DNA from: Sphingobium lactosutens DS20 | Lineage (GTDB): Bacteria; Pseudomonadota; Alphaproteobacteria; Sphingomonadales; Sphingomonadaceae | Direction of reading: 5' to 3' | NCBI RefSeq assembly: GCF_000445105.1 | Contig: NZ_ATDP01000047.1 | Coordinates: 1-51,838, forward strand | DNA length: 51,838 bases | In this document: one piece after another, positions 27,034 through 35,902 of the stretch | How positions within the stretch are numbered: position 1 is the first letter of the stretch | Layout of the letters: each line of letters begins with the position of its first letter | Notes under the pieces: model-generated | Database searches by the model: none | What the model saw: the letters and a program-made list of their open reading frames with translations, nothing else | Told to the model about the DNA's origin: nothing | Made by a program: the position numbers and the translations under genes

Positions 27034-27720
27034 ATGCAGGCACTGCTCTATACGCTTGCGCCTGTGCTGGCGGTCGTGCTCGGCGCGATTGTCGCGAGCC
27101 GCACCAAGTTGAAACCTGGCCTCGTGGCGGGCCTACAGCATCTCGCTGCCGGCGTCGTGTTCGCGGCGGCAGCGACCGAAATCCTGCCGCAGGTCAAGCA
27201 TGAGGCATCGCCCAGCGCGACGTTGATCGGCGGGGCGGCGGGCGTCGCGACCATGCTGGGGCTCAAGGCTCTTGAGGCCCGCTTCAAGGGGCCGATGGCG
27301 CTACTCGCCGCGATCGGCATCGACATTCTGGTCGACGGCCTGGTGCTCGGCCTCGCTTTCGTGGCGGGCGAGAAGGCAGGTCTCCTGCTGACGATCGCGC
27401 TCACTCTGGAAGTGTTATTTCTGGGACTGACGCTGACCGACGAGCTGGCGGAAACCTATCGCTCGCGCTTGCGCATCATCGTGATCGTCTCGGCATTGGC
27501 CCTGCTGCTGCCGATCGGCGCGCTCGCTGCCGTGCCGGTCGCCGCGCTGTCGCCGGTGATGATCGCCGGCTTCCTCAGCTTCGGGCTGATGGCGCTGCTC
27601 TACCTCGTCACGGAGGAGTTGCTGGTCGAGGCGCACGAGAAACCCGACACCCCGCTCATCAGCTCGATGTTTTTCGTCGGCTTCCTGGCCCTGCTGACAC
27701 TTGAGGAGATGATGGGATGA
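27034..27720 (+). CDS. ZIP-family metal transporter
   Basis: 228 residues, about eight hydrophobic segments. The conserved ZIP TM4 region reads LQHLAAGVVFAAAATEILPQ, and TM5 contains GIDILVDGLVLGLAF in place of the usual HxxxE. ZIP proteins normally import divalent metals; in an export operon it may work as an exporter or as a low-selectivity channel. Coupled to the next gene by a 4-base overlap. Confidence 0.82.
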   Translation: MQALLYTLAPVLAVVLGAIVASRTKLKPGLVAGLQHLAAGVVFAAAATEILPQVKHEASPSATLIGGAAGVATMLGLKALEARFKGPMALLAAIGIDILVDGLVLGLAFVAGEKAGLLLTIALTLEVLFLGLTLTDELAETYRSRLRIIVIVSALALLLPIGALAAVPVAALSPVMIAGFLSFGLMALLYLVTEELLVEAHEKPDTPLISSMFFVGFLALLTLEEMMG

Positions 27721-28325
27721 TCCCGGGCAACGACAACAATGGCGGGCAGGAGCGCCGCACACTGTGGATCGTCCTGCTGCTGAACGCGGCGATCGCTGCG
27801 GGCTTCTTCGTTTCCGGCTTCTTCGCGGACTCGAGCGCGCTGATCGCCAACGGCGTCGACAACCTGTCCGATACGGCTGTGTATGCGCTGAGCCTTGTGG
27901 CGCTCACCCGGGGCCAGACATGGAAGACACGCGCCGCGGTCGCTTCGGGCGTCATGCTGCTGATCTTCGCGGGCGGCATCTTGATCGATGTCGGACGGCG
28001 CTACGTGCAGGGCAGCGAGCCCATCGGACCTACCATGATGGTCATGTCCGCGATCGCCGGCGTCGTGAATTACCTCTGCCTGCGGCTGCTCCAGCGCCTC
28101 AAGGATCCGGACGTCAATCTCCGGGCCGCAACCACCTTCAGCTTCAACGACTTCATTTCCAACGGCGGCATCCTGATCGCCGGCGTGCTGGTGCTGTGGT
28201 TGGGTACCAATTGGCCGGACCTGCTGGTCGGCTTCGCCACCGCCATCATCGCCATCAAGGGCGGTGTCGAAATCCTGCGCGACGCGCGCGCCGAAACCAA
28301 GAAAAGCGAAAGGAGGTCGTCATGA
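27717..28325 (+). CDS. Cation diffusion facilitator, short form (second)
   Basis: 202 residues, six membrane spans and no C-terminal cytoplasmic domain. The TM2 site is ANGVDNLSDTAVYAL and the TM5 site is FNDFISNGG. It differs clearly from the first CDF at 16925-17551, so it is not a recent duplicate. Overlaps the ATPase ATG (ATGA at 28322-28325). Confidence 0.82.
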   Translation: MIPGNDNNGGQERRTLWIVLLLNAAIAAGFFVSGFFADSSALIANGVDNLSDTAVYALSLVALTRGQTWKTRAAVASGVMLLIFAGGILIDVGRRYVQGSEPIGPTMMVMSAIAGVVNYLCLRLLQRLKDPDVNLRAATTFSFNDFISNGGILIAGVLVLWLGTNWPDLLVGFATAIIAIKGGVEILRDARAETKKSERRSS

Positions 28326-30823
28326 ACGACAAGCTCGAACTCGACATTCCAGTGTTGTTGCCGGACCTTCCTGACGCGGCCGATGCCTGCCTGGACCGTC
28401 TCGTATCAACCCTGTCAAAGCGCGAAGGTGTCGAGCGGGCGCATGTGATCTGTCTCGACGGCAACACGCCAGCGGCGCTGTGCATCCATTTCGATGCCGC
28501 CAAGCTGCCGCTGCCACGGTTGCGCGAAATGGTGCGCGCCGCAGGTGCCGAAATCACCGAGCGCTACGGCCATGCGATCTGGCAGGTGACGGGGATCAAC
28601 CACGAACGTCGGGCGCGCACGGTCAGCGATGCGCTGTGCGCCTTGCCCGGCGTGGTCCAGGCAAGCGCCAGCACCAGCGGGTCTGTCCGGGTCGAATATG
28701 ATCGCCGCGAAACCACCGAAGAGGAGGTGCGCGCTGCGCTTCGCAAGCTGAAGGTGAGGGTGGGCAAGCGGGTCGCTGCCGATGAACATGCCGGCCACGA
28801 CCACGGCCCCGGGGGCCACGGCGCGGGCGAAGAGAAGCACGGCCCCGGCGATGGCCACGACCATAGCCACGCCGAATTTCTCGGCCCCAATACCGAGCTG
28901 ATCTTCGCGCTCGCCTGTGGCGCGCTGCTGGGGATCGGCTACGCGATCGAGAGGCTGGTCGCTGGCGCGCCCGAATGGCTGCCGACCGCCTGCTATATCG
29001 CAGCCTATTTCTTCGGCGGATTCTTCACGCTGCGCGAGGCGATCGACAACCTCCGGATGAAGAAGTTCGAGATCGACACGCTGATGTTGGTCGCTGCGGC
29101 CGGCGCCGCTGCGCTGGGCGCATGGGCCGAAGGTGCGCTGCTGCTGTTCCTGTTCAGCCTCGGCCATGCGCTTGAGCATTATGCAATGGGCCGCGCCAAG
29201 AAGGCGATCGAGGCGCTGGCGAAGCTCGCGCCCGAAACCGCGACCGTGCGACGCGGCGGGCAGACCAGCGAAATCCCGGTCGAGCAGATGGTCGTCGGGG
29301 ACATTGCCATCGTCCGCCCGAACGAGCGCCTGCCTGCCGACGGCTTCGTCATCAAGGGCACCAGCGCGATCAACCAGGCCCCGGTCACGGGTGAAAGCAT
29401 CCCGGTCGACAAGGTGCCGGTCGCAGATGCCGCAGCGGCACGCGCCAAGCCCGATGCAGTCGACGCGGAAAGCCGGGTTTTTGCTGGTACGATCAACGGC
29501 GGCGGCGCGATCGAGATCGAGGTGACACGCCGTTCCAATGAAAGCGCGCTTGCCAAGGTCGTGAAGATGGTGAGCGAAGCGGAGACGCAGAAGTCGCCGA
29601 CGCAGCGCTTCACCGACCGGTTCGAACGGATCTTCGTGCCCGCCGTCCTGGTCCTGTCAGTGCTCCTGCTGTTCGCATGGGTGGTCGTCGACGAGCCGTT
29701 CCGCGACAGCTTCTATCGCGCGATGGCGGTGCTGGTGGCGGCAAGCCCGTGCGCGCTCGCGATCGCAACGCCGAGCGCGGTCCTGTCGGGCGTTGCCCGT
29801 GCAGCGCGGGGCGGCGTGCTCGTGAAGGGCGGTGCACCGCTCGAAAACCTCGGGTCGCTCAAAGCGATCGCTTTCGACAAGACGGGCACGCTGACCGAAG
29901 GTCGTCCGCGCATCACTGATGTCGTGCCCGTCGATGGCGCCGATGAAGGCGAGTTGCTGGCGCTGGCTGTCGCCGTCGAAGCGTTGAGCGACCATCCCCT
30001 GGCCCAAGCGATCGTCAAGGACGGCCGCGAACGTCTGAACGATCGTGCCGTGCCGACTGCCGGCGACCTCAAGAGCCTGACCGGTCGGGGCGTCACCGCG
30101 AGCGTGGATGGCGAGACGGTGTGGATCGGCAAGGCCGAGATGTTCGGAAGTGAGGGCATTCCGGCGCTGGGGCAGGGCGCGCAGGACGCAATCGCGAAGC
30201 TGCGCGAGAACGGCCGCACGACAATGGTGGTCCGCAAGGGGGACCGCGACCTGGGCGCGATCGGCCTGATGGACACGCCTCGCGAAGCTGCCAAGACCGC
30301 GTTGCGTCGGCTGCACGAGATGGGCGTGTCGCGGATGATAATGATCTCCGGCGATCACCAGAAAGTCGCCGAAGCGATCGCCGACGAAGTCGGGATCGAC
30401 GAAGCGTGGGGCGACCTCATGCCCGAAGACAAGGTTGCCGCGATCAAGAAGCTCGCCGGCGAAGACAAGGTCGCGATGGTGGGCGACGGCGTGAACGATG
30501 CGCCGGCGATGGCAAGCGCCACGGTCGGCATCGCGATGGGCGCGGCGGGGTCGGACGTTGCGCTGGAGACAGCCGACGTGGCGCTGATGGCCGACGATCT
30601 GGCGCACCTGCCATTCGCAGTCGGTCTTAGCCGCCATACCCGTGGAATCATCCGGCAGAACGTCTTCGTCAGCCTGGGTGTCGTCGCCTTCCTGGTGCCT
30701 GCTACCATCCTCGGCCTCGGCATTGGGCCAGCGGTGGCGGTTCATGAGGGATCGACGCTGCTCGTCGTCATCAATGCGCTCAGGCTGCTCGCCTACCGCG
30801 ATCCGGCAGGGAAGGCGGCATGA
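28322..30823 (+). CDS. P1B-type metal ATPase, HEGST (P1B-4-like) class
   Basis: 833 residues. Two N-terminal ferredoxin-like regions without CxxC, then a His-rich linker (about 155-185, including HDHGPGGHG and GHDHSH). Motifs: TGES (about 355), ASPCALAIATPSAV (about 474), DKTGTLTEG (about 518), SDHPLA (about 557), GDGVND (about 721) and HEGST in the last helices (about 808). The SPC plus HEGST pair is characteristic of the P1B-4 Co/Zn/Fe group, to which CzcP belongs; CadA/ZntA-type P1B-2 pumps have CPC. It exports metal from cytoplasm to periplasm, where the RND pump can take over. Frame open far upstream, but ATG 28322 is coupled to the CDF gene. Confidence 0.9.
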   Translation: MNDKLELDIPVLLPDLPDAADACLDRLVSTLSKREGVERAHVICLDGNTPAALCIHFDAAKLPLPRLREMVRAAGAEITERYGHAIWQVTGINHERRARTVSDALCALPGVVQASASTSGSVRVEYDRRETTEEEVRAALRKLKVRVGKRVAADEHAGHDHGPGGHGAGEEKHGPGDGHDHSHAEFLGPNTELIFALACGALLGIGYAIERLVAGAPEWLPTACYIAAYFFGGFFTLREAIDNLRMKKFEIDTLMLVAAAGAAALGAWAEGALLLFLFSLGHALEHYAMGRAKKAIEALAKLAPETATVRRGGQTSEIPVEQMVVGDIAIVRPNERLPADGFVIKGTSAINQAPVTGESIPVDKVPVADAAAARAKPDAVDAESRVFAGTINGGGAIEIEVTRRSNESALAKVVKMVSEAETQKSPTQRFTDRFERIFVPAVLVLSVLLLFAWVVVDEPFRDSFYRAMAVLVAASPCALAIATPSAVLSGVARAARGGVLVKGGAPLENLGSLKAIAFDKTGTLTEGRPRITDVVPVDGADEGELLALAVAVEALSDHPLAQAIVKDGRERLNDRAVPTAGDLKSLTGRGVTASVDGETVWIGKAEMFGSEGIPALGQGAQDAIAKLRENGRTTMVVRKGDRDLGAIGLMDTPREAAKTALRRLHEMGVSRMIMISGDHQKVAEAIADEVGIDEAWGDLMPEDKVAAIKKLAGEDKVAMVGDGVNDAPAMASATVGIAMGAAGSDVALETADVALMADDLAHLPFAVGLSRHTRGIIRQNVFVSLGVVAFLVPATILGLGIGPAVAVHEGSTLLVVINALRLLAYRDPAGKAA

Positions 30824-30900
30824 AGTGGCTGATCGCCTTCGACCTCGACGGCACGCTTGCCGAGAGCAAGCGGCCGTGGCTGTTGAAAAAGTCCTACTGA
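30820..30900 (+). pseudogene. Truncated HAD-superfamily phosphatase (5' fragment)
   Basis: The first 19 codons read MKWLIAFDLDGTLAESKRP, an unmistakable HAD motif I (DLDGT). The frame then runs into an insertion-sequence end at 30878 and stops at 30900. The rest of the gene is not in the window. Its ATG overlaps the ATPase stop, so it was the next gene of the metal operon before the break. Confidence 0.8.
30878..30890 (+). repeat. Insertion-sequence end inside the HAD gene
   Basis: GGCTGTTGAAAAA matches, inverted, 40511-40523 at the other side of the IS1182-like transposase. Sequence beyond the 13 bases differs. Together they suggest the left and right ends of one IS, with foreign DNA between the left end and the transposase. 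Confidence 0.5.
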
Positions 30901-30953
30901 AGGCTGCCGATCGTCTGTCGAAATCGCCTTTTTAGATTATGCGAGAGGTTTGC

Positions 30954-31436
30954 TTATCCGGTTCCACCTGAGACATCAGGAGCCACCTTGGGGTCGGGAT
31001 CCTGTGCCTTGCCGGTTGCGGGTGCCGCTTTCTGGCTCGGCATAGCGGTGAGATAAGCAACGATCGCGTCAACGTCCTTCTCGGCCACCGGCGCCTTGTA
31101 CACCTCACGCATCTTGGTGACGGTCGCCTTCCACTGGTCCGCCGATAGCGCAGGCTGAGTTAGCGCCATGCTGGCCGAGTGGCACGAAGTGCAGTTGGCG
31201 TTGATGACGTCGGCGTGCGGACCATCGGGGTAGGTAGCGTCATCGACCGGCAGGTCGACGCTGGTCGAGGCGAGCGAAAAGCCGCGGGCTGAGACGCTGG
31301 TGGGCGGTGCCGGCTCGGATGTCTCGGAGATCGGGGCAGGCGCCTTGCGGCTGCTCGGCGCCCCGATCGAGACGAGGATAATGCCGGTCAGGCCGATCAG
31401 GCCAGCGGCCATGATGCCGGGAGACGGGGTCTTCAT
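30954..31436 (-). CDS. sorB: c-type cytochrome subunit of the sulfite dehydrogenase
   Basis: 160 residues. N-terminal membrane or signal segment (MAAGLIGLTGIILVSIGAP), a Pro/Ala/Ser-rich linker, then a small class I cytochrome c with CTSCH (C82, C85, H86) and a probable Met ligand in YLTAMP (about 131). It starts 12 bases after the molybdoenzyme stop on the same strand. In SorAB enzymes the cytochrome accepts the electrons from sulfite. Assignment rests on this pairing. Confidence 0.82.
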   Translation of the reverse strand: MKTPSPGIMAAGLIGLTGIILVSIGAPSSRKAPAPISETSEPAPPTSVSARGFSLASTSVDLPVDDATYPDGPHADVINANCTSCHSASMALTQPALSADQWKATVTKMREVYKAPVAEKDVDAIVAYLTAMPSQKAAPATGKAQDPDPKVAPDVSGGTG

Positions 31437-31448
31437 GCTACTCGCTCC

Positions 31449-32684
31449 TCAGGCCGCGATGATGGTGGTGGTCTCGATATTGCCGCGCATGAACCCGCCC
31501 GGGTTCCAGATCGGCTTCATCGGCTGGGCGACACCGTTGGTGTTCCAGCAGCGCACCATGATCGGGTTGGCACCGCGTCGCAGCGGCACGCGACCATCCC
31601 ACCGACGGAAGCTGTACCTGCCCTCGTCCGCTCCGAGCGTCGTCCTGTACCAGGTGCGGCCTCCGTCCGACGATACATCGACCTTGGCGACGCCGCAGTC
31701 GCCGCCCATCGCGATGCCGCCGACCGGGATCGATGCCTCATAGGCTATCGTCTGGCCATCGGGCAGGCTGGTCATCCAGCTGCGCGGGATCATGCGGTTG
31801 ATGGGGACAGTCGGGAAGTCTCTGGCGCCGGGCGCGACATTCGCGCCCGGCGTCGCGGGGATCTTGTAGGCCTTGGCCATCCAATACTGGTCGTCGGGGC
31901 CGGGCAGTACCTCGATCGAGTTCAGCATCTTGACCCAATAGGTCGAGTACCAGCCCGGCACGATCAGCCGGCAGGGAAAGCCATTGAGGAGCGGCAGCTG
32001 CTCGCCGTTCATGCCGAAGGCGATCATCACTTCGCCGTCGCGGGCATGGTCGATGTCGAGCGCCTTCTCAAAGTCAGGGGCGCCCGCCACGACCGGTTGA
32101 TCGAGCGCACCGAAGCGCACCTGCACCGCGCCTGTCTTGACCCCGGCGAGGTCGAGCACGTCGCGCAGGCGCACACCGAGCCATTTGGCATTGCCCATCG
32201 CGCCGTTGCCCCATTGCGCGCCGGCAACACGTGGCTGGAACAGCCCACGGCTGTTTCCCGAGCATTGGTTGACCGCCGCCATCTCGACCCGCGGCAGGCG
32301 CAGCAGCTGGGCGAGGCTGATCGACAGCGGTCGGTTGACGTGGCCGAAGACGTTGAGGCGGAAAGTCTCGACATCGATCGAGGTCGGGATGTCGGCCCAG
32401 TGCCAGCGGACGAAGAACTGGTCGTTGGGCGTGAACACCGACTTGTCGAACACGTCCATCGGCGTTTCCAGCAAGGGCGGATGGACACGCTGGAGGATCA
32501 TGCTGCCCTTGCCGGGAAAGGCGCTGGTCATCGGCCGTTCGGCATTGCCGCCAGGCAGCTTCAGGTCGACGAGCTGCTGCGCCAGTGCCGGCGCGGCGGC
32601 AAGGCCGGCGGTACCGAGCGCGGCATGCCTGAGAAAGCGGCGACGGCTGGTCTCACTCGCCAGTTCGGCGTCGAAATTGTCCAT
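31449..32684 (-). CDS. sorA: Molybdopterin sulfite dehydrogenase, SorA-like
   Basis: 411 residues from ATG 32684; the open frame continues upstream through an unrelated reading of the exporter gene. Twin-arginine signal (ETSRRRFLRHAALG). Sulfite-oxidase fold with the molybdenum-ligand cysteine at C141 (NQCSGNSRG), and the C-terminal Mo-co dimerisation domain (KVDVSSDGGRTWYRTTLG, IMVRCWNTNG). It oxidises sulfite to sulfate in the periplasm after export as a folded enzyme, passing electrons to the cytochrome next door. It could be another YedY/SoxC-type member, but length and context favour SorA. Confidence 0.87.
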   Translation of the reverse strand: MDNFDAELASETSRRRFLRHAALGTAGLAAAPALAQQLVDLKLPGGNAERPMTSAFPGKGSMILQRVHPPLLETPMDVFDKSVFTPNDQFFVRWHWADIPTSIDVETFRLNVFGHVNRPLSISLAQLLRLPRVEMAAVNQCSGNSRGLFQPRVAGAQWGNGAMGNAKWLGVRLRDVLDLAGVKTGAVQVRFGALDQPVVAGAPDFEKALDIDHARDGEVMIAFGMNGEQLPLLNGFPCRLIVPGWYSTYWVKMLNSIEVLPGPDDQYWMAKAYKIPATPGANVAPGARDFPTVPINRMIPRSWMTSLPDGQTIAYEASIPVGGIAMGGDCGVAKVDVSSDGGRTWYRTTLGADEGRYSFRRWDGRVPLRRGANPIMVRCWNTNGVAQPMKPIWNPGGFMRGNIETTTIIAA

Positions 32685-32773
32685 GACAAGGCTCTCCTGT
32701 GGCCAGCCACGCTGGCGGATCGAAGGGGCGTTTCGCAAGTGATCGGACCGACTGATCCGATCATCATGGCGGA

Positions 32774-33925
32774 TCAGTTCGGGGTGGCGATGCAGGGTGA
32801 GACGAACAGGTTGCCGCGCCATGCGCCGGCCAGCGTCTTGGCGCCGACGAGCAGCCACATCGCCGCAAGCGCGACTGTCAGCACCGTGCCGACGAAACCG
32901 AAGAAACCGAGGTTCAGCGTCGTGCCTAGGCGTAAGGTGGCGACGGTGTAGACGCCGAGCGGAAAGGTATAGCCCCACCAGCCCAGGTTGAACGGGACGC
33001 CGGCGCGCCAGTAGCGGATGGTGATGAGCGTCGCGAGCGCCAGCCACCACAGGCCGAAGCCCCACAGGCAGAGTCCGGCCACAACGCCGATCCCTTGCGC
33101 GACGGCACCGATACCGGCCAGCCCGTGCGCCGCGAGGATAGCCGGCGCGTCCGCCCCGAGCACCAGCATGCCCAGAGCACCCGTGCCGATCGGTCCCAGC
33201 GCCAGCCAGGAGGACGCCGCCATGCTCTCCTGCGGCAGTTTGTGGAGCGCCATGCGCAGGATGAGGATGGCGAGGATGCCGAACGCGACCGGCACCGAAT
33301 AGGCCCACAGCACATAGGAGGTCGCAAGCGTGACGAGCTGCGCGTGAGGATCGGCCAGATGCGGCGCGAGCAGCCCGCCGCTGGCGCCCGCCACTTCGGC
33401 AGCGACGACCGGCAGCAACCATACCGCGGTCATGCCGTCCAGGCTGTGCTCGTGACGGGTGAACATCATGTACGGGATCAGCACGCCACAGGCGAGCGAC
33501 ATGGCGGCGTCGATCCACCACAGGACGTGTGCGACCGGTACGATGCCATTCCCGAACCGTGCGATGCCGAAGGCGAGGCAGCCGTTGATGATCGTCGCGA
33601 GGCCCATCGGGATGGTGCCGATGAACATCGACACGGTGTTATGCCCGAAGATGCGCCGCGCCTCGTGCCCGAACATCACCCAGCGCGCGCCATAAAGGCC
33701 GGCGAACAGCGCGAAGAGTGCGATATTGAAGAACCACAACACCTCGCCGACGGGTTTAAGCGAAGGCCCGATGCCGGGCACCTGCGGCAGCGCGAGCGCG
33801 AGGATACCGGTGCCCATCGTCGCGGCGAACCAGTTGGGCGTGAACTGACGAATCATCTCGCGGGGATGATCGAGCCGGCTGAGCGGCTTGAGGCCGCTGA
33901 GAACGGAGTGCGTGTCGGCAGTCAT
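32774..33925 (-). CDS. TDT-family transporter (TehA/SSU1-like, probable sulfite exporter)
   Basis: 383 residues, about ten membrane spans. NWFAATMGTGILALAL near residue 30 is the TehA/SSU1 signature. The family includes sulfite exporters (SSU1), malate carriers and tellurite-resistance TehA. Coupled with a sulfite dehydrogenase it most likely moves sulfite to the periplasm. Its ATG overlaps the stop of the LysR gene (33922-33925), and 89 bases separate it from the dehydrogenase. Confidence 0.85.
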   Translation of the reverse strand: MTADTHSVLSGLKPLSRLDHPREMIRQFTPNWFAATMGTGILALALPQVPGIGPSLKPVGEVLWFFNIALFALFAGLYGARWVMFGHEARRIFGHNTVSMFIGTIPMGLATIINGCLAFGIARFGNGIVPVAHVLWWIDAAMSLACGVLIPYMMFTRHEHSLDGMTAVWLLPVVAAEVAGASGGLLAPHLADPHAQLVTLATSYVLWAYSVPVAFGILAILILRMALHKLPQESMAASSWLALGPIGTGALGMLVLGADAPAILAAHGLAGIGAVAQGIGVVAGLCLWGFGLWWLALATLITIRYWRAGVPFNLGWWGYTFPLGVYTVATLRLGTTLNLGFFGFVGTVLTVALAAMWLLVGAKTLAGAWRGNLFVSPCIATPN

Positions 33926-34794
33926 GCGACCTGCTCCTTGATGAGGTCCGTCAGCGCGTCGGCCGCGCGGGTGCGATAGCGTTCCTTGTGGCGCAGCGCG
34001 TGAAAGGCGCGGTCGGGCAGCCCGAGCGGCAGCTCGACAAGGTCACCGGCCTTGAGCGCGCGCGCGACGACCAATCGCGACAAGACGGCAACGCCGGCAC
34101 CCGCCTCGACGGCGGTGCGCACCGCCTCGTTGGACGGCAGCGTCATCGCTATCGTCAGCTGGGCCGGATCAAACCCGCGCGTTCGCAGCACGTCCTCGAA
34201 GGTCGAGCGCGTACCCGATCCCAGCTCACGGACGATCCAGCGTTCAGTGCGCAGCCAGTCCTCGTCGACGCGCCCGGTGTCCTCGCGGCCGACCAGCACC
34301 ATCGGATCACGCCCGACATGCCAGTGGGCGAGCGCCGGTTCGTCCACCTCGCCCTCGACGAAACCGAGCTCCGCCGCGCCGCTCAGGACCTGCGCTGCCG
34401 CACCTTCGGTGTTGTCGATCGCCAGTTCGACCGCGATCTGCGGGTGGCGTTCGTGGAAGGCGGCTAGCTTTGCCGGCAACCAGTAGCTCGCGATCGTCTG
34501 GCTGGCGACGATCCGCAATGAACCACGGGCAAGCCCGGCATAGTCCGCCAGCATCGTCTCGGCATGCGCTGCCCGCCCCAGCACCGCGCGCGCTTCCTCC
34601 AGAAAGCCGCGGCCTGCTTCGGTCAGCTGGATGCCACGCCCGACGCGGTGAAACAGAGGAACCCCGTAGCGCGCTTCGAGGGCAGCAATCGCGCCGGAGG
34701 CAGCGGACTGCGTGACGTTCAGCACCTCCGCTGCCTTGGTGACGTGTTCGCGCTCCGCGACACCGACGAAGATTCTGAGCTGCTCCAGGGTCAT
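33922..34794 (-). CDS. LysR-family regulator of the sulfite genes
   Basis: 290 residues. Winged helix at 1-60 (MTLEQLRIFVGVAEREHVTKAAEVLNVTQSAASGAI) and a periplasmic-binding-protein-like effector domain from about 90. It is the first gene of its operon (LysR, exporter, dehydrogenase, cytochrome) and so may control its own expression. Effector unknown; sulfite or a sulfur metabolite fits the context. A TCATTCC/GGAATGA dyad lies 50-75 bases upstream. Confidence 0.87.
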   Translation of the reverse strand: MTLEQLRIFVGVAEREHVTKAAEVLNVTQSAASGAIAALEARYGVPLFHRVGRGIQLTEAGRGFLEEARAVLGRAAHAETMLADYAGLARGSLRIVASQTIASYWLPAKLAAFHERHPQIAVELAIDNTEGAAAQVLSGAAELGFVEGEVDEPALAHWHVGRDPMVLVGREDTGRVDEDWLRTERWIVRELGSGTRSTFEDVLRTRGFDPAQLTIAMTLPSNEAVRTAVEAGAGVAVLSRLVVARALKAGDLVELPLGLPDRAFHALRHKERYRTRAADALTDLIKEQVA

Positions 34795-34843
34795 GCAGCA
34801 TATATCGCGTACTTAGATCGATACGACCAACCGTTTGATATGG

Positions 34844-34869
34844 TCATTCCAATCTGGATATCGGAATGA
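34844..34869. promoter_or_regulatory. Inverted repeat upstream of the LysR gene
   Basis: TCATTCC (34844-34850) and GGAATGA (34863-34869), 12 bases apart. Size and place fit a LysR-type binding site for autoregulation or divergent control. The rest of the 337-base gap (34795-35131) holds only a 38-codon ORF. Confidence 0.4.
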
Positions 34870-34962
34870 TCGGCAGCCTTTCGTCTGCGATGGTCTCGAA
34901 GACTTGGAGCGTTAGGCGGGCCTGCGACGTTTGATCGTCCATGACCGCTCATCACTGGCGGG

Positions 34963-35079
34963 GTGATCCTTGCGATGCTCGTCCTGTTCGTCGGCGCGCC
35001 GCTGGAACGCCACATCCGCGAGCGAGCCCGCCTGACGCCGGCCGAGGCCGCCAGGAAGGATGCCGAGCGCAAGCCCTGA
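34963..35079 (+). CDS. Possible small membrane protein or gene remnant
   Basis: 38 codons from GTG 34963 (ATG 34975 is the alternative). The frame reads ILAMLVLFVGAPLE, a membrane-like segment, followed by a charged tail HIRERARLTPAEAARKDAERK. The composition looks coding. It could be a small membrane protein controlled divergently from the LysR gene, or the 3' end of a lost gene. No family is recognised and no clear ribosome binding site is seen. Confidence 0.35.
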   Translation: MILAMLVLFVGAPLERHIRERARLTPAEAARKDAERKP

Positions 35080-35131
35080 TCGCGCTGGCCCGCCCGGTGC
35101 CTGTCGGCGCTGAGGAGCAGCAAGGGCGCTA

Positions 35132-35902
35132 TCAGGACACCAGCGCCGCATCGGCCTGCCGCCGGACTTCATCGGCAATCGGATGCAGCTCGGCCGCAGG
35201 CCGCTCGCCCACCACACTATAGCCGATCCCGTCGACTGCCCATGTGACCCGGCCCATGGTCCCGCTGGACGTGCTGGTCATGCTCGCAGTCTTGTCGATC
35301 TGCATAGGCCTCGTCAGCACCGCGAGTTTCGACGCTTGCGGTCCGTCGTAGAGGAGCAGTGCCGCAGGGCCGTGAGGCGTCGCGACCAGTCGCCCCCCAC
35401 CATAGCGATAGCCGGCTGTGCTGAGGTCCGGGATGGTGACGCGCTCACCCAAACGGGCGGAGGTCCATCGGATCAGCATGGCGCGCTGATCCGGACCGAT
35501 CTCCGCCGGTCGTATCCGGTCGGCGGCATAGACACGGAAATTGTCACTCGCCTCGTTGGCCAGCGCCGCGATGCCTGCGCGGGGTTCACCGCTCCACTTC
35601 GCGCTCGACCAACCACCGCCAAACCCGACCGCCAGCAGAAGTGACGCGGCGATGGCGAATTGCCATCGCGGCTGACGTTGCCGCCCCCTGATGGCTGCGA
35701 CGCGCATCGTCGCCGGGATCGGTTCATCCGCGATCGGGGCAAACAGGGATGCAAGGGCTCGCGCCTGCTCCGCCTGTTCCCGCAAACGGGCATGCAGGTC
35801 CGGCTGGCCTTCAAGATAGGCGTCGACCAGGCGCTGCCGCTCGGGCGACAGCCTGCCATCGATCCATGCGGCCAGATCGTCCTCGCCGATCGGGCTGGTC
35901 AT
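35132..35902 (-). CDS. Anti-sigma factor, single membrane span
   Basis: 256 residues. The cytoplasmic N-terminus (EDDLAAWIDGRLSPERQRLVDAYL) resembles anti-sigma domains but lacks the HxxxCxxC zinc motif. One transmembrane span at about 81-98 (QFAIAASLLLAVGFGGGW), then a periplasmic domain of about 150 residues, rich in strands. It should hold the adjacent ECF sigma factor inactive until a periplasmic signal arrives. Its start overlaps the sigma gene by 4 bases, the usual arrangement. Confidence 0.82.
   Translation of the reverse strand: MTSPIGEDDLAAWIDGRLSPERQRLVDAYLEGQPDLHARLREQAEQARALASLFAPIADEPIPATMRVAAIRGRQRQPRWQFAIAASLLLAVGFGGGWSSAKWSGEPRAGIAALANEASDNFRVYAADRIRPAEIGPDQRAMLIRWTSARLGERVTIPDLSTAGYRYGGGRLVATPHGPAALLLYDGPQASKLAVLTRPMQIDKTASMTSTSSGTMGRVTWAVDGIGYSVVGERPAAELHPIADEVRRQADAALVS

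Noticed and set aside
32685..33521. Long upstream extension of the sulfite dehydrogenase frame
   Set aside because: It reads the exporter gene out of frame. The twin-arginine signal after ATG 32684 marks the true start.
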